From contig JAZARR010000153.1 of assembly GCA_037389465.1 (NCBI GenBank), positions 1 to 64,000 of the forward strand: DNA of 64,000 nucleotides, written 5' to 3'. The position numbers and the translations under genes were made by a program. Under the pieces are notes generated by a model. That model was not told where the DNA came from. It saw only the letters and a program-made list of their open reading frames with translations, and searched no databases. The stretch comes from Baylisascaris procyonis (lineage: Eukaryota; Nematoda; Chromadorea; Rhabditida; Ascarididae). This document shows positions 1 to 7,711 of the stretch, piece by piece (within the stretch, counting starts at the first letter, position 1; each line of letters opens with the position of its first letter).

Positions 1-95
1 GCCAAAGCCTAAGCCTAATCCATAAGCCTAATAGCGATAAACATAAGTATAAGCTTAGCCCAAGCCTAAGAATAAGCCTAAGCCTAAGCCTTAGC
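1..95 (+). repeat. Core element copy A, left arm cut by window edge
   Basis: Core offset 0 (TAATCC) is at 16. The GCCAAAG end of a left arm occupies 1-15, so the rest of that arm lies outside the window. Conserved landmarks are AGCGATAAAC (33), AAGCTT (51-56, offset 35), GCCCAAG, AATAAG (71) and CCTTAG at offset 75. The copy has AATAGCG where most copies have AAGAGCG. The AAACC and right-arm landmarks expected near offsets 100 and 138 are missing. It may be the start of an earlier long-period unit, but it does not align well with U1. Confidence 0.85.
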
Positions 96-670
96 CTAAG
101 CCTAAGCCTAAGCCTAAGCCTAAGCCTAAGCACTAGCCTAAGCCTAAGCCTAGGCTAAGCCTAAGCCTAAGCCTAAGCCTAAGCCTAAGCCTAAGCATAA
201 GCCTAAGCCTAAGCCTAAGCCTAAGCCTAAGCCTAAGCCTAAGCCTAAGCTTAAGCCTAAGCCTAAGCCTAAGCCTAAGCCTAAGCCTAAGCCTAAGCCT
301 AAGCCTAAGCCTAAGCCTAAGCCTAAGCCTAAGCCTAAGCCTAAGCCTAAGCCTAAGCCTAAGCCTAAGCTAAGCCTAAGCCTAAGCCTAAGCCTAAGCC
401 TAAGCTAAGCCTAAGCCTAAGCCTAAGCCTAAGCCTAAGCCTAAGCCTAAGCCTAAGCCTAAGCCTAAGCCTAAGCCTAAGCCTAAGCCTAAGCCTAAGC
501 CTAAGCCTAAGCCTAAGCCTAAGCCTAAGCCTAAGCCTAAGCCTAAGCCTAAGCCTAAGCCTAAGCCTAAGCCTGGCCTAAGCCTAAGCCTGAGCCTAAG
601 CCTAAGCCTAAGCCTAAGCCTAAGCCTAAGCCTAAGCCTAAGCCTAAGCCTAAGCTTATAAGCCTAAGCC

Positions 671-714
671 TAATCCTAGGCCTAATAGCGATAAGCATAA
701 GTATAAGCCTAGCC
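671..714 (+). repeat. Core element copy B (diverged)
   Basis: The order TAATCC, AATAGCGATAAG, CATAAGTATAAG, CCTAG is kept. The copy carries TAGGCCTA in place of ATAAGCCTA and has lost the AAGCTT of the main form (AAGCCT instead). It shares AATAGCG with copy A and AAGCCTAG with copies F and G. No arm is visible on either side; flanking hexamers are regular. Confidence 0.75.
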
Positions 715-868
715 TAAGCCTAAGCCAAGCCTAAGCCTAAGCCTAAGCCTAAGCCTAAGCCTAAGCCTAAGCCTAAGCCTAAGCCTAAGCCTAGCCTAAG
801 CCTAAGCATAAGCCTAAGCCTAAGCCTAAGCCTAAGCCTAAGCCTAAGCCTAAGCCTAGCCTAAGCCT

Positions 869-887
869 AAGCATAATAGCTTAGCCT
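869..887 (+). repeat. Possible small core fragment
   Basis: AAGCATAATAGCTTAG resembles the core's right half (CATAAGTATAAGCTTAG) with a short internal deletion. It is short enough to be chance divergence of hexamers. Confidence 0.4.
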
Positions 888-1289
888 AAGCCTAAGCCTA
901 AGCCTAAGCCTAAGCCTAAGCCTAAGCCTAAGCCTAAGCTTAAGCCTAAGCCTAAGCCTAAGCCTAAGCCTAAGCCTAAGCCTAAGCCTAAGCCTAAGCC
1001 TAAGCCTAAGCCTAATTCTAAGCCTAAGCCTAAGCCTAAGCCTAAGCCTAAGCCTAAGCCTAAGCCTAAGCCTAAGCCTAAGCCTAAGCCTAAGCCTAAG
1101 CCTAAGCCTAAGCCTAATCCTAAGCCTAAGCCTAAGCCTAAGCCTAAGCCTAAGCCTAAGCCTAAGCCTAAGCCTAAGCCTAAGCCTAAGCCTAAGCCTA
1201 AGCCTAAGCCTAAGCCTAAGCCTAAGCCTAAGCCTAAGCCTAAGCCTAAGCCTAAGCCTAAGCCTAAGCCTAAGCCTAAGCCTAAGCCT

Positions 1290-1434
1290 AGCCTAGCCTA
1301 AGCCTAAGCTTGCTTAAACCTAAGCCTAAGCCTAAGCCTAAGCCTAAGCCTAAGCCTAAGCCTAAGCCTAGCCCCTAAGCCTAAGCTTAGCCTAAGCCTA
1401 AGCGCAGCCTAGCCTAAGCCTAAGCGTAGGCCTA
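1290..1434 (+). repeat. Locally scrambled hexamer patch
   Basis: This is a dense cluster of one-base losses (GCCTAGCC twice), AGCTTGCTTAAACC at 1308-1321, GCCCCTAAG near 1372, AAGCTTAG at 1383, AGCGCAG at 1402, and GCGTAGGCCTA at 1424-1434. The AAGCTTAG could be a remnant of a core about 1.33 kb after copy A, roughly where U1 has copy F (1.36 kb after D), but the other core landmarks are absent. I see no gene. Confidence 0.5.
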
Positions 1435-1811
1435 AGCCTAAGCCTAAGACTAAGCCTAAGCCTAAGCCTAATCCTAAGCCTAAGCCTAAGCCTAAGCCTG
1501 AGCCTAAGGCTAAGCCTAAGCCTAAGCCTAAGCCTAAGCTTAAGCCTAAGCCTAAGCCTAAGCCTAAGCCTAAGCCTAAGCCTAAGCCTAAGCCTAAGCC
1601 TAAGCCTAAGCCTAAGCCTAAGCCTAAGCCTAAGCCTAAGCCTAAGCCTAAGCCTAAGCCTGAGCCTAAGCCTAAGCCTTAGCCTAAGCCTAAGCTAGCC
1701 TAAGCCTAAGCCTAAGCCTAAGCCTAAGCCTAAGCCTAAGCCTAAGCCTAAGCCTAAGCCTAAGCCTAAGCCTAAGCCTAAGCCTAAGCCTAAGCCTAAG
1801 CCTAAGCCTAA

Positions 1812-1925
1812 GACTAAGCCTAAGATTAAGCCTAAGCATAACCCTAGGCCTAAGCCTATGCCTACGCCAAAGCCTAAGCCTAATCCATAAGCCTAAGAGC
1901 GATAAACATAAGTATAAGCTTAGCC
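1812..1925 (+). repeat. Core element copy C with full 69-bp left arm
   Basis: The left arm at 1812-1880 contains GACTAAG, GATTAAG (1824), GCATAACCC (1837), TAGGCCTA (1845), CCTATGCCTACGCCAAAG and GCC. It is followed directly by the core at 1881 with AGAGCG (1896), AAACATAAG and AAGCTT at offset 35 (1916). The arm is exactly 69 bp, as in copies G and L. Regular hexamers resume right after AAGCTTAG, so the right half is missing. It lies 452 bp upstream of copy D. Confidence 0.88.
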
Positions 1926-2332
1926 TAAGCCTAAGCTAAGCCTAAGCCTAAGCCTAAGCCTAAGCCTAAGCCTAAGCCTAAGCCTAAGCCTAAGCCTAAG
2001 CCTAAGCCTAAGCCTAAGCCTAAGCCTAAGCCTAAGCCTAAGCCTAAGCCTAAGCCTAAGCCTAAGCCTAAGCATAAGCCTAAGCCTAAGCCTAAGCCTA
2101 AGCCTAAGCCTAAGCCTAAGCCTAAGCCTAAGCCTAAGCCTAAGCCTAAGCCTAAGCCTAAGCCTAAGCCTAAGCCTAAGCCTAAGCCTAAGCCTAAGCC
2201 TAAGCCTAAGCCTAAGCCTAAGCCTAAGCCTAAGCCTAAGCCTAAGCCTAAGCCTAAGCCTTAGCCCAAGCCTAAGCCTAAGCCTAAGCCTAAGCCTAAG
2301 CCTAAGCCTAAGCCTAAGCCTAAGCCTAAGCC

Positions 2333-2499
2333 TAATCCATAAGCCTAAGAGCGATAAACATAAGTATAAGCTTAGCCCAAGCCTAAGAATAAGCCTAAGC
2401 CTAAGCCTTAGCCTAAGCCTAAGCCTAAGCCTAAACCTAAGCCTAAGCCTAAGCCTAAGCCTAAGCCTAAGCCATAAGCCTAAACCATAAGCAATGAGC
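2333..2499 (+). repeat. Core element copy D with right arm (167 bp), start of U1
   Basis: Core landmarks are TAATCC (0), AGAGCG (15), AAGCTT (35), GCCCAAG, AATAAG, CCTTAG (75) and AAACC (100). The right arm follows at offset 138 (2471-2499: GCCATAAG, CCTAAACCATAAG, CAATGAGC). Copy H has all of these at identical offsets, and by my reading the two differ at only 2 of 167 positions. D has no left arm directly upstream. It is the best reference copy of the element. Confidence 0.9.
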
Positions 2500-2660
2500 C
2501 AAGCCTAAGCCTAAGCCTAAGCCTAAGCCTAAGCCTAAGCCTAAGCCTAAGCCTGAGCTTAAGCCTAAGCCTAAGCCTAAGCCTAAGCCTAAGCCTAAGC
2601 CTAAGCCTAAGCCTAAGCCAAACTAAGCCTAAGCCTAAGCCTAAGCCTAAGCCTAAGCCT

Positions 2661-2680
2661 AAGCCTAAGAGCGATAAGCC
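2661..2680 (+). repeat. Core fragment E
   Basis: CCTAAGAGCGATAAGCC keeps the AGAGCGATAA landmark only. It lies 320 bp after copy D. Equivalent second fragments lie 322 bp after H (copy I) and 317 bp after M (copy N), so this is a fixed part of the long-period unit. Confidence 0.75.
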
Positions 2681-3692
2681 TAAGCCTAAGCCTAAGCCTA
2701 AGCCTAAGCCTAAGCCTAAGCCTAAGCCTAAGCCTAAGCCTAAGCCTAAGCCTAAGCCTAAGCCTAAGCCTAAGCCTAAGCCTAGCCTAAGCCTAAGCCT
2801 AAGCCTGAGCCTAAGCCTAAGCCTAAGCCTAAGCCTAAGCCTAAGCCTAAGCCTAAGCCTAAGCCTAAGCCTAAACCTAAGCCTAGCCTAAGCCTAAGCC
2901 TAAGCCTAAGCCTAAGCCTAAGCCTAAGCCTAAGCCTAAGCCTAAGAATAAGCCTAAGCCTAAGCCTAAGCCTAAGCCTAAGCTAAGCCTTAGCCCAAGC
3001 CTAAGCCTAAGCCCAAGCTTAAGCCTAAGCCTAAGCCTAAGCCTAAGCCTAAGCCGAAGCCCTAAGCCTAAGCCTAAGCCTAAGCTAAGCCTAAGCCTAA
3101 GCCTAAGCCTAAGCCTAAGCCTATTCCTAAGCCTAAGCCTAAAGCCTAAGCCTAAGCCTAAGCCTAAGCCTAACCCTAAGCCTAAGCCTAAGCCTAAGCC
3201 TAAAGCCTAAGCCTAAGCCTAAGCCTAAGCCTAAGCCTAAGCCTAAGCCTAAGCATAAGCCTAAGCCTAAGCCTAAGCCTAAGCCTAAGCCTAAGCCTAA
3301 GCCTAAGCATAGGCCTAGCATAAGCCTAAGCCTAAGCCTAAGCCTAAGCCTAAGCCTAAGCATAAGCCTAAGCCTAAGCCTAAGCCTAAGCCTAAGCCTA
3401 AGCCTAAGCCTAAGCCTAAGCCTAAGCCTAAGCCTAAGCCTAAGCCTAAGCCTAAGCCTAAGCCTAAGCCTAAGCCTAAGCCTAAGCCTAAGCCTAAGCC
3501 TAAGCCTAAGCCTAAGCCTAAGCCTAAGCCTAAGCCTAAGCCTAAGCCTAAGCCTAAGCGCAAGCCTAAGCCTAAGCCTAAGCCTAAGCCTAAGCCTAAG
3601 CCTAAGCCTAAGCCTAAGCCTAAGCCTAAGCCTAAGCCTAAGCCTAAGCCTAAGCCTAAGCCTAAGCCTAAGCCTACACCTAAGCCTAAGCC

Positions 3693-3796
3693 TAAGCCAT
3701 AAGCCTAAGAGCCTAAGCCTAAGTATAAGCCTAGCCTAAGCCTAAGAATAGGCTAAGCCTAAGCCTTAGCCGAAGCCTAAGCCTAAGCCTAAACCT
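3693..3796 (+). repeat. Core element copy F (lacks AGCGATAAACA)
   Basis: CCATAAG (offset 4), AAGAG, AAGTATAAGCCTAG, AATAGG, CCTTAG (offset 73) and AAACC (offset 98) are in order; all lie within 2 bp of copies D and H. The central GATAAACA is replaced by ordinary hexamer sequence, and AAGCTT has become AAGCCT. It corresponds to copy J in U2 (offset 2,494). Confidence 0.8.
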
Positions 3797-3930
3797 AAGC
3801 CTAAGCCTGACCCTAAGCCTAAGCCTAAGCCTAAGCCTAAGCCTAAGCCTAAGCCTAAGCCTAAGCCTAAGCCTAAGCCTAAGGCTAAGCCTAAGGCTAA
3901 GCCTAAGCCTAAGCCTAAGCCTAAGCCTAA

Positions 3931-4044
3931 GACTAAGCCTAAGCCTAAGCCTAAGCATAACCCTAGGCCTAAGCCTATGCCTACGCCAAAGCCTAAGCCT
4001 AATCCATAAGCCTAAGCCTAGCCTAAGTAAGTATAAGCCTAGCC
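3931..4044 (+). repeat. Core element copy G with 69-bp left arm
   Basis: The left arm at 3931-3999 has GACTAAG, GCATAACCC, TAGGCCTA (3964), CCTATGCCTACGCCAAAG. It is the same length as in C and L and differs from C by two bases (GATT to GCCT). The core at 4000 keeps AATCCATAAG and AAGTATAAGCCTAG but lacks AGCGATAAACA. In U2 the matching place (6428-6540) retains only GACTAAG, CCCAAAG and a TTAGCC. Confidence 0.85.
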
Positions 4045-4824
4045 TAAGCCTAAGCCTAAGCCTAAGTAGCCTAAGCCTAAGCCTAAGCCTAAGCCTAAGC
4101 CTAAGCCTAAGCCTAAGCCTAAGCCTAAGCCTAAGCCTAAGCCTAAGCCTAAGCCTAAGCCTAAGCTAAGCCTAAGCCTAAGCCTAAGCCTAAGCCAAGC
4201 CTAAGCGGCCTAGCCTAAGCCTAAGCCTAAGCCTAAGCCTAAGCCTAAGCCTAAGCCTAAGCCTAAGCCTAAGCCTAAGCCTAAGCCTAAGCCTAAGCCT
4301 GGCCTAAGCCTAAGCCTAAGCCTAAGCTAAGCTAAGCTTAAGCCTAAGCCTAAGCCTAAGCCTAAGCCTAAGCCTAAGCCTAAGCCTAAGCCTAAGCCTA
4401 AGCCTAAGCCTAAGCCTAAGCCTAAGCCTAAGCCTAAGCCTAAGCCTAAGCCTAAGCCTAAGCCTAAGCCTAAGCCTAAGCCTAAGCCTAAGCCTAAGCC
4501 TAAGCCTAAGCCTAAGCCTAAGCCTAAGCCTAAGCCTAAGCCTAAGCCTAAGCCTAAGCCTAAGCATAAGCCTAAGCCTAACCCTAAGCCTAAGCCTAAG
4601 CCTAAGCCTAAGCCTAAGCCTAAGCCTGAGCCTAAGCCTAAGCCTAAGCCTAAGCCTAAGCCTAAGCCTAAGCCTAAGCCTAAGCCTAAGCCTAAGCCTA
4701 AGCCTAAGCCTAAGCCTAAGCCTAAGCCTAAGCCTAAGCCTAAGCCTAAGCCCTAGCCTAAGCCTAAGCCTAAGCCTAAGCCTAAGCCTAAGCCTAAGCC
4801 TAAGCCTAAGCCTAAGCCTAAGCC

Positions 4825-4991
4825 TAATCCATAAGCCTAAGAGCGATAAACATAAGTATAAGCTTAGCCCAAGCCTAAGAATAAGCCTAAGACTAAGCCT
4901 TAGCCCAAGCCTAAGCCTAAGCCTAAACCTAAGCCTAAGCCTAAGCCTAAGCCTAAGCCTAAGCCATAAGCCTAAACCATAAGCAATGAGC
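4825..4991 (+). repeat. Core element copy H with right arm (167 bp), start of U2
   Basis: It is colinear with copy D over 167 bp, with AAGCTT at 4860, AAACC at offset 100 and the right arm at 4963-4991 (offset 138). Two differences from D are visible: GCCTAAGCC to GACTAAGCC near 4892, and TTAGCCT to TTAGCCC near 4907. Such high identity over diverged sequence indicates recent duplication. Confidence 0.9.
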
Positions 4992-5100
4992 ACATGTATA
5001 ATCCTTAGCCCAAGCCTAAGAATAAGCATAAGAATAAGCCTGAGATTGAGCTTAAGCCTAGGAATAAACCTAAGCCTAAGCCTAAGCCTAAGCCTAAGGA
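4992..5100 (+). repeat. Most diverged patch, with a partial core fused to the right arm
   Basis: Directly after the right arm comes ACATGTATAATCC, then TTAGCCCAAG, CCTAAGAATAAG, CATAAGAATAAG, CCTGAGATTGAGCTTAAG and CCTAGGAATAAACC. The part from 4996 to about 5026 matches a core right half (GTATAAGCTTAGCCCAAG, AATAAG) with TCC replacing GC, so it is a truncated second core joined to the arm. GAGCTTAAG at 5048 is shared with U1 (2555). This is the least hexamer-like DNA in the window. It is not coding. Confidence 0.7.
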
Positions 5101-5190
5101 TACACCTAAGACAAACCTAAGATTAAGCCTAAGCATAACCCTAGGCCTAAGCCTCTGCCTAAGAGCGATAAACATAAGTATAAGCCTAAG
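5101..5190 (+). repeat. Core element copy I with shortened left arm
   Basis: ACAAACC, GATTAAG (5121), GCATAACCC, TAGGCCTA (5142) and CCTCTGCC form a left arm that joins straight to AAGAGCGATAAACATAAG (5161). Compared with copy C about 31 bp are missing between them, including GCCAAAG and AATCCATAAG. This is a clean internal deletion. It ends GTATAAGCCTAAG without AAGCTT. It sits 322 bp after H. Confidence 0.8.
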
Positions 5191-6197
5191 CCTAATCCTA
5201 AGCCTAAGCCTAAGCCTAAGCCTAAGCCTAGGCCTAAACCTAAGCCTAAGCCTAAGCCTAAGCCTAAGCCTAAGCCTAAGCCTAAGCCTAAGCCGCCTAA
5301 GCCTAAGCCTAAGCCTAAGCCTAAGCCTAAGCCTAAGCCTAAGCCTAAGCCTAAGCCTAAGCCTAAACCTAAGCCTAAGCCTAAGCCTAAGCCTAAGCCT
5401 AAGCCTAAGCCTAAGCCTAAGACTAAGCCCAAGCCTAAGAATAAGCCTAAGCCTAAGCCTAAGCCTAAGCCTAAGCCTAAGCCTAAGCCCAAGCCTAAGC
5501 CTAAGCCCAAGCTTAAGCCTAAGCCTAAGCCTAAGCCTAAGCCTAAGCCGAAGCCTAAGCCTAAGCCTAAGCCTAAGCCTAAGCCTAAGCCTAAGCCTAA
5601 GCCTAAGCCTAAGCCTAAGCCTAAGCCTAAGCCTAAGCCTAAGCCTAAGCCTAAGCCTAAGCCTAAGCCTAAGCCTAAGCCTAAGCCTAAGCCTAAGCCT
5701 AAGCCTAAGCCTAAGCCTAAGCCTAAGCCTAAGCCTAAGCCTAAGCCTAAGCCTAAGCCTAAGCCTAAGCCTAAGCCTAAGCCTAAGCCTAAGCCTAAGC
5801 ATAGGCCTAAGCCTAAGCCTAAGCCTAAGCCTAAGCCTAAGCCTAAGCCTAAGCATAAGCCTAAGCCTAAGCCTAAGCCTAAGCCTAAGCCTAAGCCTAA
5901 GCCTAAGCCTAAGCCTAAGCCTAAGCCTAAGCCTAAGCCTAAGCCTAAGCCTAAGCCTAAGCCTAAGCCTAAGCCTAAGCCTAAGCCTAAGCCTAAGCCT
6001 AAGCCTAAGCCTAAGCCTAAGCCTAAGCCTAAGCCTAAGCCTAAGCCTAAGCCTAAGCCTAAGCCTAAGCCTAAGCCTAAGCCTAAGCCTAAGCCTAAGC
6101 CTAAGCCTAAGCCTAAGCCTAAGCCTAAGCCTAAGCCTAAGCCTAAGCCTAAGCCTAAGCCTATGCCTAAGCCTAAAAGCCTAAGCCTAAGCCTAAG

Positions 6198-6216
6198 CCT
6201 AAGAGCGATAAACCTA
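6198..6216 (+). repeat. Core fragment J
   Basis: AAGAGCGATAAACC lies in otherwise regular hexamers. By position it matches copy F of U1 (1,362 bp after H; F is 1,360 after D). J keeps the AGCGATAAAC that F lost, and F keeps the flanks that J lost, so the ancestral unit had both. Confidence 0.75.
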
Positions 6217-7036
6217 AGCCTAAGCCTAAGCCTAAGCCTAAGCCTAAGCCTAAGCCTAAGCCTAAGCCTAAGCCTAAGCCTAAGCCTAAGCCTAAGCCTA
6301 AGCCTAACCCTAAGCCTAAGCCTAAGCCTAAGCCTAAGCCTAAGCCTAAGCCTAAGCCTAGGCGTAAGCCTAAGCCTAAGGCTAAGCCTAAGGCTAAGCC
6401 TAAGCCTAAGCCTAAGCCTAAGCCTAAGACTAAGCCTAAGGTAAGCCCAAGCCTAAGCCTAAGCCTAAGCCTAAGCCTAAGCCCAAAGCCTAAGCCTAAG
6501 CCTAAGCCTAAGCCTAAGCCTAAGCCTAAGCTTAGCCTAAGCCTAAGCCTAAGCCTAAGCCTAAGCCTAAGCCTAAGCCTAAGCCTAAGCCTAAGCCTAA
6601 GCCTAAGCCTAAGCCTAAGCCTAAAGCCTAAGCCTAAGCCTAAGCCTAAGCCTAATCCTAAGCCTAAGGCTAAGCCTAAGCCTAAGCCTAAGCCTAAGCC
6701 TAAGCCTAAGCCTAAGCCTAAGCCTAAGCCTAAGCCTAAGCCTAAGCCTAAGCCTAAGCCTAAGCCTAAGCCTAAGCCTAAGCCTAAGCCTAAGCCTAAG
6801 CCTAAGCCTAAGCCTAAGCCTAAGCCTAAGCCTAAGCCTAAGCTTAAGCCTAAGCCTAAGCCTAAGCCTAAGCCTAAGCCTAAGCCTAAGCCTAAGCCTA
6901 AGCCTAAGCCTAAGCCTAAGCCTAAGCCTAAGCCTAAGCCTAAGCCTAAGCCTAAGCCTAAGCCTAAGCCCAAGCCTAAGCCTAAGCCTAAGCCTAAGCC
7001 TAAGCCTAAGCCTAAGCCTAAGCCTAAGCCTAAGCC

Positions 7037-7120
7037 TAATCCATAGGCCTAAGAGCGATAAACATAAGTATAAGCTTAGCCCAAGCCTAAGCCTAAGCCT
7101 AAGCCTAAGCCTTAGCCTAA
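7037..7120 (+). repeat. Core element copy K
   Basis: TAATCCATAGGCC, AGAGCGATAAAC, AAGCTT (7072, offset 35), GCCCAAG and CCTTAG (offset 75) are present. It has a unique A-to-G change creating TAGGCCTA at 7044. Only about 24 bp of regular hexamers separate it from the left arm of copy L. K has no counterpart in U1. Confidence 0.85.
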
Positions 7121-7144
7121 GCCTAAGCCTAAGCCTAAGCCTAA

Positions 7145-7270
7145 GACTAAGCCTAAGATTAAGCCTAAGCATAACCCTAGGCCTAAGCCTATGCCCACGC
7201 CAAAGCCTAAGCCTAATCCATAAGCCTAAGACCGATAAACATAAGTATAAGCTTAGCCCAAGCCTAAGAC
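7145..7270 (+). repeat. Core element copy L with full 69-bp left arm
   Basis: The left arm at 7145-7213 nearly matches copy C (GACTAAG, GATTAAG, GCATAACCC, TAGGCCTA at 7178, CCTATGCCCACGCCAAAG; one T-to-C change seen). The core at 7214 has AGACCG for AGAGCG, AAGCTT at 7249 (offset 35), GCCCAAG and GACTAAG. It lies 452 bp upstream of M, exactly the C-to-D distance. Confidence 0.88.
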
Positions 7271-7665
7271 TAAGCCTAAGCCTAAGCCTAAGCCTAAGCC
7301 TAAGCCTAAGCCTAAGCCCAAGCCTAAGCCTAAGCCTAAGCCTAAGCCTAAGCCTAAGCCTAAGCCTAAGCCTAAGCCTAAGCCTAAGCCTAAGCCTAAG
7401 CCTAAGCCTAAGCCTAAGCCTAAGCCTAAGCCTAAGCCTAAGCCTAAGCCTAAGCCTAAGCCTAAGCCTAAGCCTAAGCCTAAGCCTAAGCCTAAGCCTA
7501 AGCCTAAGCCTAAGCCTAAGCCTAAGCCTAAGCCTAAGCCTAAGCCTAAGCCTAAGCCTAAGCCTAAGCCTAAGCCTAAGCCTAAGCCTAAGCCTAAGCC
7601 TAAGCCTAAGCCTAAGCCTAAGCCTAAGCCTAAGCCTAAGCCTAAGCCTAAGCCTAAGCCTAAGC

Positions 7666-7711
7666 CTAAGCCTAAGCCTAAGAGCGCTAAACATAAGTAT
7701 AAGCTTAGCCT
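7666..7711 (+). repeat. Core element copy M, start of U3
   Basis: AGAGCGCTAAACATAAG (7681) and AAGCTTAG (7701, offset 35) are present. The left end (AATCCATAAG) has reverted to plain hexamers, and A-to-C gives GCGCTAAAC. The right half is lost. Confidence 0.8.

Larger units (their letters stand above)
2333..4824 (+). repeat. Long-period higher-order unit U1 (about 2.49 kb)
   Basis: This unit starts at a core copy and runs to the next core copy at 4825. Its markers recur in the same order in U2. Start pairs are 2333/4825 (core), 2471/4963 (right arm), 2555/5048 (GAGCTTAAG), 2619/5112 (CAAAC), 2668/5162 (AGAGCG), 2873/5365 (AAACC), 2947/5440 (AATAAG), 2993/5487 (GCCCAAG), 3053/5547 (GCCGAAG), 3307/5799 (GCATAGGCCTA), 3360/5853 (GCATAAG), 3708/6202 (AGAG), 3881/6378 (AAGGCT, doubled 12 bp apart in both), 3931/6428 (GACTAAG), 3985/6482 (CCAAAG) and 4335/6841 (AGCTTAAG). 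Offsets drift only from 2,492 to 2,506. This is a tandem duplication of telomere-derived DNA and contains no gene. After about 4340 the match to U2 fades. Confidence 0.85.
4825..7665 (+). repeat. Long-period higher-order unit U2 (about 2.84 kb)
   Basis: This is the second tandem copy. It is colinear with U1 from 4825 to about 6845 by the marker series listed for U1. It is about 350 bp longer than U1. The extra length lies in its right third, which holds two further core copies (7037 and 7214) with no counterpart in U1. Internal stretches such as 5554-5798 have become perfect GCCTAA where U1 still carries variants, yet spacing between flanking markers is kept to within 2 bp (252 against 254). 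This suggests local homogenisation after duplication. No coding content is present. Confidence 0.8.

Noticed and set aside
4321..4350. A separate short tandem repeat of GCTAA
   Set aside because: Only two or three consecutive GCTAA 5-mers occur before AGCTTAAG. This fits scattered one-base loss from GCCTAA; no array was built.
4996..5001. TATAAT, resembling a bacterial -10 box
   Set aside because: It arises in a diverged core copy where GTATAAG changes to GTATAATCC. There is no downstream gene and the DNA is eukaryotic telomere-type.
6163..6444. Plus-strand 93-codon frame rich in Ser-Leu
   Set aside because: It starts at a chance ATG in CCTATGCC and follows the hexamer; it overlaps minus-strand frames of the same kind. 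Not a gene.
3139..7694. Long open reading frames encoding Leu-Arg, Leu-Gly, Leu-Ser or Pro-Lys dipeptide repeats on both strands, up to 357 codons
   Set aside because: In a GCCTAA array four of six frames contain no stop (PK, LS, LG, RL), so endless ORFs are automatic. They begin only where a mutation makes ATG and switch dipeptide at each one-base indel. No domain, codon bias or gene structure is present.
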